From contig JAZRSY010000008.1 in the NCBI GenBank assembly GCA_045651765.1, positions 186,001 through 250,000 on the forward strand: DNA of 64,000 nucleotides. Direction: 5' to 3'. Source of the stretch: SIG565 sp045651765 (GTDB lineage Bacteria; Bacillota; Clostridia; Oscillospirales; Acutalibacteraceae). The notes beneath the pieces were generated by a model. It made no database searches. It was not told where the DNA came from and saw nothing but the letters and a program-made list of their open reading frames with translations. The stretch's first letter is position 1, and the number at the start of each line of letters is the position of its first letter. Position numbers and translations under genes: made by a program. Shown here piece after piece: positions 9,085 to 18,427 of this stretch.

Positions 9085-9795
9085 TTATTTTTGTTGCTCA
9101 GCAACCCATTTATAACCCATTCCCCACACGGTCATAAGGTGTTTGGGGTTAGAGGGTTCGTCTTCAATCTTCATTCTAAGGCGCCTGATGTTAACATCAA
9201 CAATTTTTTCTTCGCCAAAATATGCTTCGCCCCAAACCCTGTTTAAAATATCGGTGCGGTCTAAGGCGGTGTCGGGGTTGGTAAAGAAGTATTCTATAAT
9301 TTGGAACTCCACTTGGGTGAGTTCGATGTTTTTGCCGTTTTTAGTAAGTGTGCGACGGCGCAAATTAAGGGTAAATTCGCCTAAAGTTAATTCTTCGGTA
9401 ACTTTCGGGGTTGCTTTACCAAGCATTTCTACACGGCGGTAAAGTGAGTCCACACGGGCTAAAAGTTCGGTGGGGCTAAAGGGTTTGGTAATGTAATCGT
9501 CTGCACCAAGCATAAGTCCGCTGATTTTATCAATCTCTTGGGTGCGGGCGGTAAGCATAATAATACCGAGTGTGCTCGAGCGTTTTCTTAATTCTTTGCA
9601 CAAAGCAAAACCGTCCATACCGGGCATAGAAATATCTAAAAGGGCAATATCGAAGCCGGCCGAATCGTTATCGTAAATATCCAGCGCTTCTTCGCCTGAG
9701 CCTGCCTCTACGGTGGAGTAGCCCACACGCTTTAGGTTTATGGCCTCAAACTCTCTTATTGCAGCCTCATCTTCAACAATAAGTATTCTTTTCAT
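9085..9795 (-). CDS. OmpR/PhoB-family response regulator
   Basis: DNA-binding response regulator of the adjacent kinase. It has an N-terminal receiver domain with acidic residues in IVEDEAAI, the phospho-acceptor aspartate in DIALLDISMPGMDGFAL and the lysine in DDYITKPFSPTELLAR, followed by a winged-helix output domain (DRTDILNRVWGE, VDVNIRRLRMKIE, VWGMGYKW). 236 residues, complete. It starts 11 bases after the lipoprotein gene. Confidence 0.95.
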   Translation of the reverse strand: MKRILIVEDEAAIREFEAINLKRVGYSTVEAGSGEEALDIYDNDSAGFDIALLDISMPGMDGFALCKELRKRSSTLGIIMLTARTQEIDKISGLMLGADDYITKPFSPTELLARVDSLYRRVEMLGKATPKVTEELTLGEFTLNLRRRTLTKNGKNIELTQVEFQIIEYFFTNPDTALDRTDILNRVWGEAYFGEEKIVDVNIRRLRMKIEDEPSNPKHLMTVWGMGYKWVAEQQK

Positions 9796-9806
9796 TTGGT
9801 TACCCC

Positions 9807-11120
9807 CTAATTTATGAGTTTAAAAAGGTTAATAAGTTCTTCTTGTGTTACGGAAAGGTTGCCCGTGTAACCGCTTAACGTGGCGTAATAAACGGAGCTT
9901 TCGGTTTCGGCTAATTTAAAACTGCCGGCAAAGGTAGGGCTTAGCGTTGCACCCTTTTCTAAGGTCTGAATTTTTAAAATTTCTTCGGCTGAGCCGCCGC
10001 TTATTGGGTCAACCCTGAAAATAGTACGGGTGCGTTCGGTAGCATTTGCCACAACCGAAATTCCGGCATCCCACTTTTCAGGTATTTCTAAAAAGTAACC
10101 GTCGGCATAATTCATAATGGTTGAAAGCGAAAGTGTTATGCCCGAGCCGTCAAAACAATACCAGTTGGTTTTATAAATGTTTTCGGCTCCCGAATTTTCG
10201 GATTGTGTTAACAAAAACGGAACAGGAATATCGTAGTTGCCGTCGCCGTTAATATCTTTTATATAAGCATTGCCCGGCCTTAATGTGCTAAATCCGGCGC
10301 CTGCCTCGCTCGAAAAAGAAAGGTTTGAAAGGCTGTCGCCATCTAAAATAAGCATTTCGGTAATAAGGTCGGTACCTTTGGTGGCGTCAATATAAATGGC
10401 GGTTTTATTGCCAATACTGAAAATCACAGGTTCTTTGTAACTTGTTGCGCCAGGGTCTAACGGGCAGCGGCTTATTTCTTCGGCGCCTTCGTTGTTAAGT
10501 GCCAAAAGTTTGGCTGTGGCAAGCGGCTGCTCTTTGTCATCGTTTTTATAAATTGTTAATAACTCATCTTTGCCGTCGGCATTAAAATCCTGGCATAAAT
10601 AGTTGGTGTAATCTTCAAAAATGCGGCCAACAAGTCCTTTTTCGGTAACGCTGTAAACACCAACGCTCTTGTCAACCGATTCATAAACATTCCAACCAAC
10701 AATTATTTCTTTGTTTGAATCGCCGCCCAAATCGGCAAACTCAATTTTTTCAATACCGGTGGCAACAACCTTTATGTTGCCGGTTGAATACCAAACCTCG
10801 CCGTTTTTGGCAATTAGGTTAATATTCATGTTGGTGGTGTTTTCTTTTGTGGTGCTGTAAATCGCAACGGCTTCTTCGGTGCCGTCGCCGTTTAGGTCGT
10901 TTAATATTATGGCCGAGCGGTATTCGCCCGATGTTGGGAATTTAAAGGAATATCTTTCGTTAATTGACTTATTAAGGGCGGCCTGAATGTCCGACATATC
11001 GCCGGCGGCTCTGGGCGGCGCCAAAAGGTTATAAATGTTGCCGTCCAGCCTGTTACAGCCTGTGTTAAGGCATAAAACGCCCAAAATAAGCAGCAATAAA
11101 AACGCGCGTTTAAGCAACAT
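9807..11120 (-). CDS. Putative lipoprotein with FG-GAP/VCBS-like repeats
   Basis: Unknown function. The 437-residue protein has a lipoprotein signal peptide (LLLILGVLCLNTGCNRL; lipobox Cys near residue 22), so it is probably anchored outside the membrane. It contains several Asp-rich calcium-binding-like loops of beta-propeller type: DLNGDGTEEAVAIY, DLGGDSNKEIIVGW, DFNADGKDELLTIY and DINGDGNYDIPVPF. First gene of the two-component/recA run. It might be an accessory sensor for the kinase (inference from order only). Confidence 0.75.
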   Translation of the reverse strand: MLLKRAFLLLLILGVLCLNTGCNRLDGNIYNLLAPPRAAGDMSDIQAALNKSINERYSFKFPTSGEYRSAIILNDLNGDGTEEAVAIYSTTKENTTNMNINLIAKNGEVWYSTGNIKVVATGIEKIEFADLGGDSNKEIIVGWNVYESVDKSVGVYSVTEKGLVGRIFEDYTNYLCQDFNADGKDELLTIYKNDDKEQPLATAKLLALNNEGAEEISRCPLDPGATSYKEPVIFSIGNKTAIYIDATKGTDLITEMLILDGDSLSNLSFSSEAGAGFSTLRPGNAYIKDINGDGNYDIPVPFLLTQSENSGAENIYKTNWYCFDGSGITLSLSTIMNYADGYFLEIPEKWDAGISVVANATERTRTIFRVDPISGGSAEEILKIQTLEKGATLSPTFAGSFKLAETESSVYYATLSGYTGNLSVTQEELINLFKLIN

Positions 11121-11274
11121 AAATACCCCCTTTTAAATATTACATAATTAATCAATATAAATTATAACACAAAGTTTTAAAAAAATAAAGCAAAACAAGC
11201 ACATAATTTAAAAATTATTAATAATTGAAATAAATATAATTTTATGTTAAAATATTTGTTTAGAGGTGATTTTA
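11121..11274. promoter_or_regulatory. Divergent promoter region between lipoprotein and mnmE
   Basis: AT-rich 150-base gap between divergent operons. It includes the mnmE ribosome-binding site AGAGGTGA (11262-11269) and a -10-like TTAAAAT just upstream. No palindromic operator is obvious. Confidence 0.5.
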
Positions 11275-12636
11275 ATGGAACAACGAACAATAGCAGCCAT
11301 AGCAACCCCGTTGGGCGAAGGCGGAATTGCCACCGTTAGAATATCGGGCAAGGATGCCCCACAAGTTGCCGACAAAATTTTTAAATCGGTGTCGGGCAAA
11401 ACGGTTGGCTCGCTTGGCGGTTACAAAGCGCTTTACGGCTGGGTTTATTCGGGCGAAAAAATCATTGATAACGCCGTTGTTCTTAATTTTAAAGCACCCA
11501 AAAGTTACACTGGCGAAAACGTTGTGGAAATTAGCGTTCACGGCGGCCGCATTGTTATAAAAAATGTGCTGCGAGCAGCGCTCGATGCCGGCGCATTTTT
11601 GGCCGAACCGGGCGAGTTCACAAAAAGGGCCTTTTTAAACGGAAAGTTGGATTTAGTGGAGGCCGAGGCCGTAATGGGAATAATTTCGGCACATTCTAAG
11701 GCCGAGTTGGATTTATCTTTTTCGTCCCTTAGCGGCAAGGTTAGTTCGCAAATTAACGAAATTAAAGAAAAATTGGTCGAGGCAGCAGCATCCATTGCCT
11801 TTTTTGCCGACTACCCCGACGAAGAATTACCCGAACTTAACAATCAAAATTTTTATAAAATGCTAACCTCTGCCCACCAAAGCCTTGAAAAAATGTTAAG
11901 CAATTTTGATGCCGGCAAAATCTTGCGCGAGGGTGTTGACACCGCCATTGTCGGCAAACCAAATGTTGGCAAAAGCACACTTATGAACCTGCTTTCGCAC
12001 AAAAACCGTTCAATAGTAACCGAAATTGCAGGCACCACCCGTGATATTATTGAAGATACCGTTATGGTGGGCGATATTATGCTCAATTTGGCCGACACAG
12101 CGGGCATACATAAAACCGACGATGTCGTGGAATCTGTGGGTGTAAAATTGGCCGAAGAAAAAAAGAACACCGCTCAACTTATTTTGGCGGTTTTTGATTT
12201 ATCTCGCCCGCTAGATGATAACGATTTAGATTTACTTGGCAGCATTAAAGGAAAAAACGCCATTGTTGTTTTAAATAAAACCGATATTTCGGGCAATGTG
12301 CCGCAAGGTGTTTTCGATGGCTTTAAAACCGTTTTGGTTTCGGCCAAAAACGGCTTGGGCGAGCAAGAACTCGTAAACGCCATTGCCGAAATTACAAAGG
12401 TTTCAAGCATTAACCCCGATTCCGCCGTGCTTGGCAGCGAACGCCAAAGGGGTTGTGCTTTAAGGGCAAGCAGTGCTATCAGCGCCGCCATAAATGCGCT
12501 CGAGAGCGGAACTACCATTGATGCCGTTGGCGTCTGCATAGACGACGCTTTAGCCGCGCTTTATGAACTCACGGGCGAGCGCGCTACCAACACCGTTACT
12601 AACGAAATATTCAAACGCTTTTGCGTGGGAAAATAA
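11275..12636 (+). CDS. mnmE: tRNA uridine-5-carboxymethylaminomethyl modification GTPase
   Basis: GTPase that works with MnmG to modify the wobble uridine of tRNAs. The ATG at 11275 is chosen because AGAGGTGA lies just upstream; it gives MEQRTIAAIATPLGEGGIAT. It has an N-terminal tetrahydrofolate-binding domain, a helical domain and a G domain with P-loop GKPNVGKS, switch TTRD, DTAGIH and NKTD, and ends with the conserved FKRFCVGK (C-terminal CIGK-type catalytic cysteine). About 453 residues, full length. First of mnmE-mnmG-rsmG. Confidence 0.97.
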   Translation: MEQRTIAAIATPLGEGGIATVRISGKDAPQVADKIFKSVSGKTVGSLGGYKALYGWVYSGEKIIDNAVVLNFKAPKSYTGENVVEISVHGGRIVIKNVLRAALDAGAFLAEPGEFTKRAFLNGKLDLVEAEAVMGIISAHSKAELDLSFSSLSGKVSSQINEIKEKLVEAAASIAFFADYPDEELPELNNQNFYKMLTSAHQSLEKMLSNFDAGKILREGVDTAIVGKPNVGKSTLMNLLSHKNRSIVTEIAGTTRDIIEDTVMVGDIMLNLADTAGIHKTDDVVESVGVKLAEEKKNTAQLILAVFDLSRPLDDNDLDLLGSIKGKNAIVVLNKTDISGNVPQGVFDGFKTVLVSAKNGLGEQELVNAIAEITKVSSINPDSAVLGSERQRGCALRASSAISAAINALESGTTIDAVGVCIDDALAALYELTGERATNTVTNEIFKRFCVGK

Positions 12637-12646
12637 AGGAGCAAAA

Positions 12647-14521
12647 ATGAACTATTTGGCAGAAAGTTACGAAATTGCGGTAATAGGCGCAGGCCACGCA
12701 GGAATAGAGGCAGCCTTGGCCGCAGCAAGAATGGGGCACAAAACGGTTATGTTCACCGTCAGTGCCGACTGGATAGGCAATATGCCCTGCAATCCATCCA
12801 TCGGTGGCACAGCCAAAGGACACCTTGTGCGCGAGTTAGATGCCCTGGGGGGCGAGATGGGCAAGGCGGCCGACGCCAATATGCTGCAAAGCCGAATGTT
12901 AAACCTTGGCAAAGGCCCTGCGGTGCACTCTTTAAGGGCGCAAATTGACAGGCGCGAATACAGCGGATATATGAAACACGCTGTGGAACTTCAGCCTAAT
13001 TTAGATGTTAAACAGGCCGAGGTTACCGACATTGAAAAAATCGAAAACGGTTGGTGTGTTACAACCCGCCTTGGCGCACAACACAACTGCCTTGCCGTTA
13101 TTTTGGCAACGGGCACCTTTTTGGGCGGCAAAATTTTTGTGGGCGAGGTCAATTTTGAAAGCGGACCCGACGGTCAGTTCCCTGCAAATATGTTGGCTCA
13201 GTCGCTTAAAAAATTAAATTTACCGCTCCGCAGGTTTAAAACAGGCACACCTGCCAGGGTGGATAGAGCAAGCATTGATTTTTCCAAAATGGAGGTTCAA
13301 GAGGGCGACCAACACATTGTTCCCTTTAGTTATTCCACCAAAACACCCAAGGAAAACACCCAACTGTGCCATATAGCCTACACTAACGGAAAAACCAAAG
13401 AGGTTATTTTAAAGAATTTGCATCGTTCGCCCCTGTATGCCGGCGATATTGAGGGCGTAGGCCCGCGCTATTGCCCCAGCATTGAAGACAAGGTGGTGCG
13501 CTTTGCCGACAAACCACGCCACCAACTGTTTGTTGAGCCTTGCGGTGCCAACACCGAAGAAATGTATTTACAGGGTATGTCGTCTTCACTGCCCGAAGAG
13601 GTTCAAATAGAGTTTTACCACACAATTGAGGGGCTCGAGAATGTTAAAATTATTCGCAACGCCTATGCCATAGAGTACGATTGTATAGACCCGTTAGCGC
13701 TTGATTATACGCTCGAAATCAAAGAACACCCCGGTCTTTACGGAGCAGGTCAGTTTAACGGCTCGTCGGGGTATGAGGAAGCCGCCGTTCAGGGCTTTAT
13801 GGCGGGCGTTAATGCCGCATTAAAGTTAGAGGGCAAGCCGCCCTTTGTGCTTTCACGCTCCTCGAGTTACATTGGCACACTTGTTGATGACCTTGTAACC
13901 AAAGGTTGCTCCGACCCATACCGTATGATGACCTCTCGCAGCGAATATAGGCTGTTATTAAGGCAAGACAATGCCGATGAACGATTAATGCCCCTTGGCC
14001 GAGAGTTAGGGTTTATTGGCGACGATGTTTGGAACGAGTTTTGCCAAAACCAAGAGCTTAAAAACCGCGAAATCGAGCGTGTGCGCTCGGTTACCATTGC
14101 GCCAAGTGAGCGTTTGGCCGAACTGTTCGAGCAAAAGGGCACCGTGCCAATAACCACAGGCTGCAGGTTAGACGAACTTATAAAACGCCCACAGTTAAAA
14201 TATGCCGATTTAGCCGAGTTTGATAAAGAAAGACCTGTTTTGCCCCAAAGTGTGTGTGAAAAGGTTGAAACCGAAATTAAATACGAAGGCTATATAACCC
14301 GCCAAAAAGCACAGGTCGAAGAAATGCTAAGGTTGGAAAAACAGTTAATTCCGCAGAAAATAAATTACGACGATGTTTATGGACTTCGGCTAGAGGCTAA
14401 AGAAAAACTTAAAAAGGTTTGCCCAAAAAACATTGGTCAAGCATCGCGAATTTCGGGTGTGAGCCCTGCCGATGTTTCGGTTTTGGCAATTTATATTGAA
14501 AAATTAAGGAGAGAAAATTAA
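12647..14521 (+). CDS. mnmG: tRNA uridine 5-carboxymethylaminomethyl modification enzyme MnmG
   Basis: FAD-dependent partner of MnmE. The ATG at 12647 follows AAAGGAG and gives the family start; about 624 residues. It shows the FAD dinucleotide fold (VIGAGHAGIEAALAAARMG), the conserved CNPSIGGTAKGHLVRE block and the C-terminal helical tRNA/MnmE-binding domain (RISGVSPADVSVL). It begins 10 bases after mnmE, and its stop directly abuts rsmG. Confidence 0.97.
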   Translation: MNYLAESYEIAVIGAGHAGIEAALAAARMGHKTVMFTVSADWIGNMPCNPSIGGTAKGHLVRELDALGGEMGKAADANMLQSRMLNLGKGPAVHSLRAQIDRREYSGYMKHAVELQPNLDVKQAEVTDIEKIENGWCVTTRLGAQHNCLAVILATGTFLGGKIFVGEVNFESGPDGQFPANMLAQSLKKLNLPLRRFKTGTPARVDRASIDFSKMEVQEGDQHIVPFSYSTKTPKENTQLCHIAYTNGKTKEVILKNLHRSPLYAGDIEGVGPRYCPSIEDKVVRFADKPRHQLFVEPCGANTEEMYLQGMSSSLPEEVQIEFYHTIEGLENVKIIRNAYAIEYDCIDPLALDYTLEIKEHPGLYGAGQFNGSSGYEEAAVQGFMAGVNAALKLEGKPPFVLSRSSSYIGTLVDDLVTKGCSDPYRMMTSRSEYRLLLRQDNADERLMPLGRELGFIGDDVWNEFCQNQELKNREIERVRSVTIAPSERLAELFEQKGTVPITTGCRLDELIKRPQLKYADLAEFDKERPVLPQSVCEKVETEIKYEGYITRQKAQVEEMLRLEKQLIPQKINYDDVYGLRLEAKEKLKKVCPKNIGQASRISGVSPADVSVLAIYIEKLRREN

Positions 14522-15235
14522 TTGATAAATTTTCCAATAAATTTGGTCGAGCCCCATATAAACGAATTTTCAACCCTAAATGAAACACAAAAAGAACAAC
14601 TTAATTTATATGGTAATTTGCTAATAGAGTGGAACCAAAAAATAAACCTAACCGCCATAACCGAGCCCGAAGACGTTGTTATTAAACACTTTTTGGATTG
14701 CCTTTTGTTTTTTAAAGATGTTAAAGTGCCAAAAAACGCCAAGGTTATTGATGTTGGAACAGGCGCCGGCTTTCCGGGGGTGGTGCTTAAAATTGCCCGC
14801 CCCGATATTCAGTTAACTCTGCTTGACAGCCTTAATAAACGCATTGTGTTTTTAAACGAGTTGTTAAACGCCCTAAACTTGACCGCCACCACGGTGCATT
14901 CCCGTGCCGAAGAAGGCGGACAAAAGAGTGATTTCCGTGAGCAGTTCGATATTGCCTGTGCCCGCGCCGTAGCACCCTTAAATGTGCTTAGTGAATATTG
15001 CGTACCGTTTGTAAAAACGGGGGGCAGTTTTGTTGCACTAAAGGGCCCTTCGGGCAAAGATGAACTCGAAGGCGCCAAAAACGCATTAAAACTTTTGGGC
15101 TGCCAAAACGGCAACGTATATTACGAAAAATTACCCTCAGGCGAAGAAAGAACAATAATTACCGCCAAAAAAATATCGCAAACCCCGCCAAAATATCCAA
15201 GAATATCTGCAAAGATTTCAAAACAGCCGCTTTAA
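14522..15235 (+). CDS. rsmG: 16S rRNA (guanine-N7) methyltransferase RsmG
   Basis: Methylates G527 (E. coli numbering) of 16S rRNA. The 237-residue protein has the RsmG helical start (LYGNLLIEWNQKINLTAI), the SAM loop DVGTGAGFPGVVLKIARP and CARAVAPLNVLSEYC. The start is TTG immediately after the mnmG stop, with AAGGAG about 10 bases upstream; no ATG alternative matches the family N-terminus. The stop codon lies inside the terminator hairpin. Confidence 0.93.
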   Translation: MINFPINLVEPHINEFSTLNETQKEQLNLYGNLLIEWNQKINLTAITEPEDVVIKHFLDCLLFFKDVKVPKNAKVIDVGTGAGFPGVVLKIARPDIQLTLLDSLNKRIVFLNELLNALNLTATTVHSRAEEGGQKSDFREQFDIACARAVAPLNVLSEYCVPFVKTGGSFVALKGPSGKDELEGAKNALKLLGCQNGNVYYEKLPSGEERTIITAKKISQTPPKYPRISAKISKQPL

Positions 15236-15250
15236 TGCGGCTGTTTTTGT
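15222..15250 (+). terminator. Rho-independent terminator of the mnmE-mnmG-rsmG operon
   Basis: AACAGCCGC / GCGGCTGTT stem with TTTAAT loop, followed by TTTTTG. The left arm overlaps the last codons of rsmG, so parB is probably expressed mainly from its own promoter or by read-through. Confidence 0.85.
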
Positions 15251-15335
15251 TGTAACGGCACATTTTTTAGCGAACGGTTTTTGTTGCAAAATTCAAAAAG
15301 ACAAGGTTATAATGAAGCCACAGGGGGAAAACCTT

Positions 15336-16172
15336 ATGAATTTTTTAAACCAAAGCAAAAAATTAGCATATATAAAGGTAGAAGATATTGCCCCCGCTGC
15401 TGAACAACCTCGCAAATTTTTTGACGAGTACGAACTCGAAAAACTAAAAGAAAGCATTAAGCAGTGCGGCGTTATACAACCGCTTTCGGTAAAGGTAACG
15501 CAAGGGGGTTACAGGTTAATAGCGGGCGAACGCAGGCTCAGAGCCGCTAAAATGGCGGGGCTTAAAAAGGTTCCCTGCATTGTGTTCACCGTTGCCGACG
15601 AAACCGCCGCCGTTATTGGAATTGTGGAAAATCTGCAACGCTCCGATTTAACACTGTTTGAACAAGCCGAGGGCATTCAAAAAATTATAACACAATACGG
15701 CATTACCCACCTGGACGCCGCCGAACGCCTTGGCATAGCGCAATCAACCCTTTCAAACAAACTGCGAATTTTAAAACTAAACCCCGCCCAGCGAGAACGC
15801 ATTGTGGCAGCAAACCTTACCGAACGCCATGCGCGCGCATTAATAAGGTTGCCCGAAGAAATAAGAGACAGTGTTTTAAACCAAATTATTGCCGAGGAAA
15901 TGTCGGTGCAAAAAAGCGAAGAATTAATCGAAGATATTTTAAACCCACACGCCTTTTCGGACAAGCCGCACCGCCCCACACGCAAAAGTTGCATTGGCGA
16001 TATAAGAATTTTTGCCAACAGCCTTAACAGACTGGTTGCCACCCTTGCAAATGTTGGGTTAGAGGCCAAGCAACAAAAACGAGAGGGCAAGGATTATATT
16101 GAGTACAGAATTCGAATTAAAAAACAGGTTTTAGTAGAGGAAGAAGAATCGCCTCAACTTAAAATTTGCTAA
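15336..16172 (+). CDS. ParB/Noc-family nucleoid protein
   Basis: DNA-binding CTPase-fold protein. Start at 15336 (MNFLNQSKKL) after CAGGGGGA, about 278 residues. The ParB N-terminal box is VEDIAPAAEQPRKFF and IAGERRLRAAKMAGL; the helix-turn-helix is LDAAERLGIAQSTLSNKLRI, followed by LTERHARALIRL. Its place after mnmE-mnmG-rsmG matches Firmicute noc or parB loci. No parA/soj follows, so it may act as Noc (nucleoid occlusion) or pair with a distant ParA; sequence alone does not decide. Confidence 0.88.
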   Translation: MNFLNQSKKLAYIKVEDIAPAAEQPRKFFDEYELEKLKESIKQCGVIQPLSVKVTQGGYRLIAGERRLRAAKMAGLKKVPCIVFTVADETAAVIGIVENLQRSDLTLFEQAEGIQKIITQYGITHLDAAERLGIAQSTLSNKLRILKLNPAQRERIVAANLTERHARALIRLPEEIRDSVLNQIIAEEMSVQKSEELIEDILNPHAFSDKPHRPTRKSCIGDIRIFANSLNRLVATLANVGLEAKQQKREGKDYIEYRIRIKKQVLVEEEESPQLKIC

Positions 16173-16206
16173 AAATGCCCATATTCATCCCCATATCCCT
16201 ATAAAG

Positions 16207-16252
16207 CCGAAGGCCGCAGGAATTTCCTGCGGCCTTCGGTGATTTTATTTTA
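16207..16252 (+). terminator. Strong terminator between parB and tcdA
   Basis: Perfect 14-bp stem CCGAAGGCCGCAGG / CCTGCGGCCTTCGG with AATTT loop, followed by a T-rich run. It separates the convergent parB and tcdA genes and is much stronger as a plus-strand terminator than on the minus strand. Confidence 0.85.
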
Positions 16253-16952
16253 TTAAATCGTTCACAATGTATGAAGCGGCAATAACCCCTGCCGTAATGG
16301 GCACAAAGGGTGCGCTTGCGGGGGCAACACGGCCGTTTTCTTTAATTTCGGCCAGGTGGTTGGGTGTTTTAGGAATTTCGTCCGACCACACAACATTCAA
16401 CCTTTTTATTCCCCGTTTTTTAAGTTCTGTGCGCATAACGCGGCAAAGTGGGCAAACCTTGGTTTTGTAAATGTCGCTAACCGTCAGTTTTTCGGGCTGC
16501 AACTTGTTGCCCGTGCCCATAACGCTAATAATGGGAATGTTTTTTTCCTTAGCAATAAGCACAAGTTCTATTTTAGCGGTAACGGTGTCAATGGCGTCAA
16601 CAATATAGTCATAGCCGCTAAAATCAATTTGATGCTTGTTTTCGGGCAAAAAGAATATTGCTTTTTTACCAATGTTAACATCGGGGTTAATGCTTTTGGC
16701 ACGCTGTGCAGCAGCGGCAACCTTTCTTTGCCCAATGTTTTCGGTTGTGGTTATTAGTTGGCGGTTTAGGTTGGTTTCGTTAATAACATCGGGGTCAAAA
16801 ACATCAATATTCCCAACCCCTGCACGCACCAAAGCCTCTAAAACGGCGCTACCGACGCCACCCACACCAAAAAGTGCTATTTTAGCGTTTTTCAACTTTA
16901 AAAGTGAATCTTCACCAATGAGCGAAGCCGTTCGGATAAACTTTTTATCCAT
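16245..16952 (-). CDS. tcdA: tRNA threonylcarbamoyladenosine dehydratase (TcdA/CsdL, ThiF family)
   Basis: E1-like ATP-dependent enzyme that converts t6A to cyclic t6A at tRNA position 37. The 235-residue protein has the nucleotide loop LFGVGGVGSAVLEALVRAG, the catalytic-region DPDVINETNLNRQ and a Cys pair in KVCPLCRVMRTELKK. The length and DxVxxxNLNRQ favour TcdA over ThiF or MoeB. It starts 2 bases after the kinase gene. Confidence 0.88.
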   Translation of the reverse strand: MDKKFIRTASLIGEDSLLKLKNAKIALFGVGGVGSAVLEALVRAGVGNIDVFDPDVINETNLNRQLITTTENIGQRKVAAAAQRAKSINPDVNIGKKAIFFLPENKHQIDFSGYDYIVDAIDTVTAKIELVLIAKEKNIPIISVMGTGNKLQPEKLTVSDIYKTKVCPLCRVMRTELKKRGIKRLNVVWSDEIPKTPNHLAEIKENGRVAPASAPFVPITAGVIAASYIVNDLIK

Positions 16953-16954
16953 AC

Positions 16955-17794
16955 CTAAATCTCCAAATATTTTAATAATGTTGGAATTTGCTTTTCAAAA
17001 CAAACACCATATTCACGTCTGTCTTCATCCTCTACGGTGGTGTTAATGCAGTCACAGGTAAAGTTAACGGCAACCTCTACTGCAGCGTTTAACGATTTCC
17101 CGTTTAAAAATGCTGCCGTAAAGCAAGAGGCAAAAACATCGCCTGTGCCGTGGAAAAATCGGTTTATTTTTTTATTAAAAATGTAATTAATTTTTTCGCC
17201 GTCGTAACAAGCGGCGCCAAGAGTGTCATTATCAAAATAAACACCGGTTAAAACCACCTTGGCGTTACATTTTTCATAAAGCGAATAAATAATATCTTCA
17301 ATATATTCTTTGGTGTAGGGCCCTTGGCAAAATTCTTTGCCCAAAAGCAAACAAGCCTCGGTAATGTTTGGTAAAATAATATCGGCCGCACAGCACACTT
17401 TTAACATTGCAAAGGGGAATGTGCCGCTAAAACCGGCATATAAATTGCCGTTGTCGGCCATGGCGGGGTCGCAAATAATCACGGTTTTTTCACTTTTAAG
17501 CATATTAATAGCCTCTACAACCAGGTCGGCCTGTTGCTCCGAGCCCAAATATCCGGTGTAAAAGGCATCAAACAAAAAACCGTTTTGCTTCCAATGTTTT
17601 GCAATGGGCAAAATTTGGTCGGTTAAATCGCAAAAGGTATAATCTTTAAAACCGCCCGTGTGGGTCGAAAGCACAGCCGTCGGAATAACGGCGGTTTCAA
17701 GCCCCGCTGCCGAGCATATGGGCAACGCCACGGTTAGTGAGCATTTTCCCAAGCCCGAAATATCGTGTATGGCGGCAATTCTTTTTTGTTTCAT
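16955..17794 (-). CDS. Pyridoxamine/pyridoxal kinase, PfkB-related
   Basis: Predicted to phosphorylate a B6 vitamer in pyridoxal phosphate salvage. 279 residues with the ribokinase-like fold: HDISGLGKCSLTVALPI at the start, PTAVLSTHTGGF in the substrate region, DPAMADNG, and NRFFHGTGDVFASCFTAAFL holding the anion hole and catalytic Asp. HTGGF and DISGLG are typical of Clostridial pyridoxamine kinases; ThiD-like activity is the main alternative. It overlaps nth by 4 bases. Confidence 0.85.
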   Translation of the reverse strand: MKQKRIAAIHDISGLGKCSLTVALPICSAAGLETAVIPTAVLSTHTGGFKDYTFCDLTDQILPIAKHWKQNGFLFDAFYTGYLGSEQQADLVVEAINMLKSEKTVIICDPAMADNGNLYAGFSGTFPFAMLKVCCAADIILPNITEACLLLGKEFCQGPYTKEYIEDIIYSLYEKCNAKVVLTGVYFDNDTLGAACYDGEKINYIFNKKINRFFHGTGDVFASCFTAAFLNGKSLNAAVEVAVNFTCDCINTTVEDEDRREYGVCFEKQIPTLLKYLEI

Positions 17795-18426
17795 TTTTTA
17801 ACACCTTTCTTTAAGCAAATGCTACTGAGCACACAGTTTTCACATTCAGGTGCCCTTGCGGTGCAGGTTTCGCGGCCGTGCAAAACAATGCGGTGGCAAA
17901 AATCGCTGGATTCATTTTTTGGCAAAAGTTTAATTAAATCTTTTTCTACAATTAACGGGTTTTTAGAGTTGGTTAACCCTAAACGGCCGGTTATTCTTAT
18001 AAAATGTGTGTCGGTTACCACGGCGGGTTTGCCGTAAATATCGCCGCAAATCAGGTTGGCCGTTTTGCGCCCAACGCCCGAAAGGGTTGTTAATTCCTCT
18101 AAAGTGCTTGGCACAGCGCCTGAAAATTTATTGGTAATGTCTTGCCCAATGCTTATAATGTCTTTGGCCTTGGTTTTGTAAAGGCCGCAACTTTTTATAA
18201 TGTTTTCAACATCGGCTAAATTTGCGTTGCCGAGTTTTTCGGCCGTGGGGTATTTTTTAAAAAGGGCCGGCGTAACCATATTGACACGGGCATCGGTGCA
18301 TTGTGCCGAAAGCCTTGTGGCAATAAGCAACTGAAAGGGCGTTTCATAATTTAGCGAACACTTAGCATCGGGATATTTTTGTTTAAGCAGTTCGACAGCC
18401 GCAAGGGCGCGTTCTTTTTTTAACAT
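17791..18426 (-). CDS. nth: Endonuclease III
   Basis: DNA glycosylase/AP lyase of base excision repair. The 211-residue protein has the helix-hairpin-helix LTTLSGVGRKTANLICG with the catalytic lysine, the conserved Asp in VVTDTHFIRITGRLGL, and the [4Fe-4S] ligands C-x6-C-x2-C-x5-C near the end (CTARAPECENC, then SSIC). Full length. It overlaps the kinase gene by 4 bases and follows the PTS-like gene after 1 base. Confidence 0.96.
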   Translation of the reverse strand: MLKKERALAAVELLKQKYPDAKCSLNYETPFQLLIATRLSAQCTDARVNMVTPALFKKYPTAEKLGNANLADVENIIKSCGLYKTKAKDIISIGQDITNKFSGAVPSTLEELTTLSGVGRKTANLICGDIYGKPAVVTDTHFIRITGRLGLTNSKNPLIVEKDLIKLLPKNESSDFCHRIVLHGRETCTARAPECENCVLSSICLKKGVKK

Positions 18427-18427
18427 T

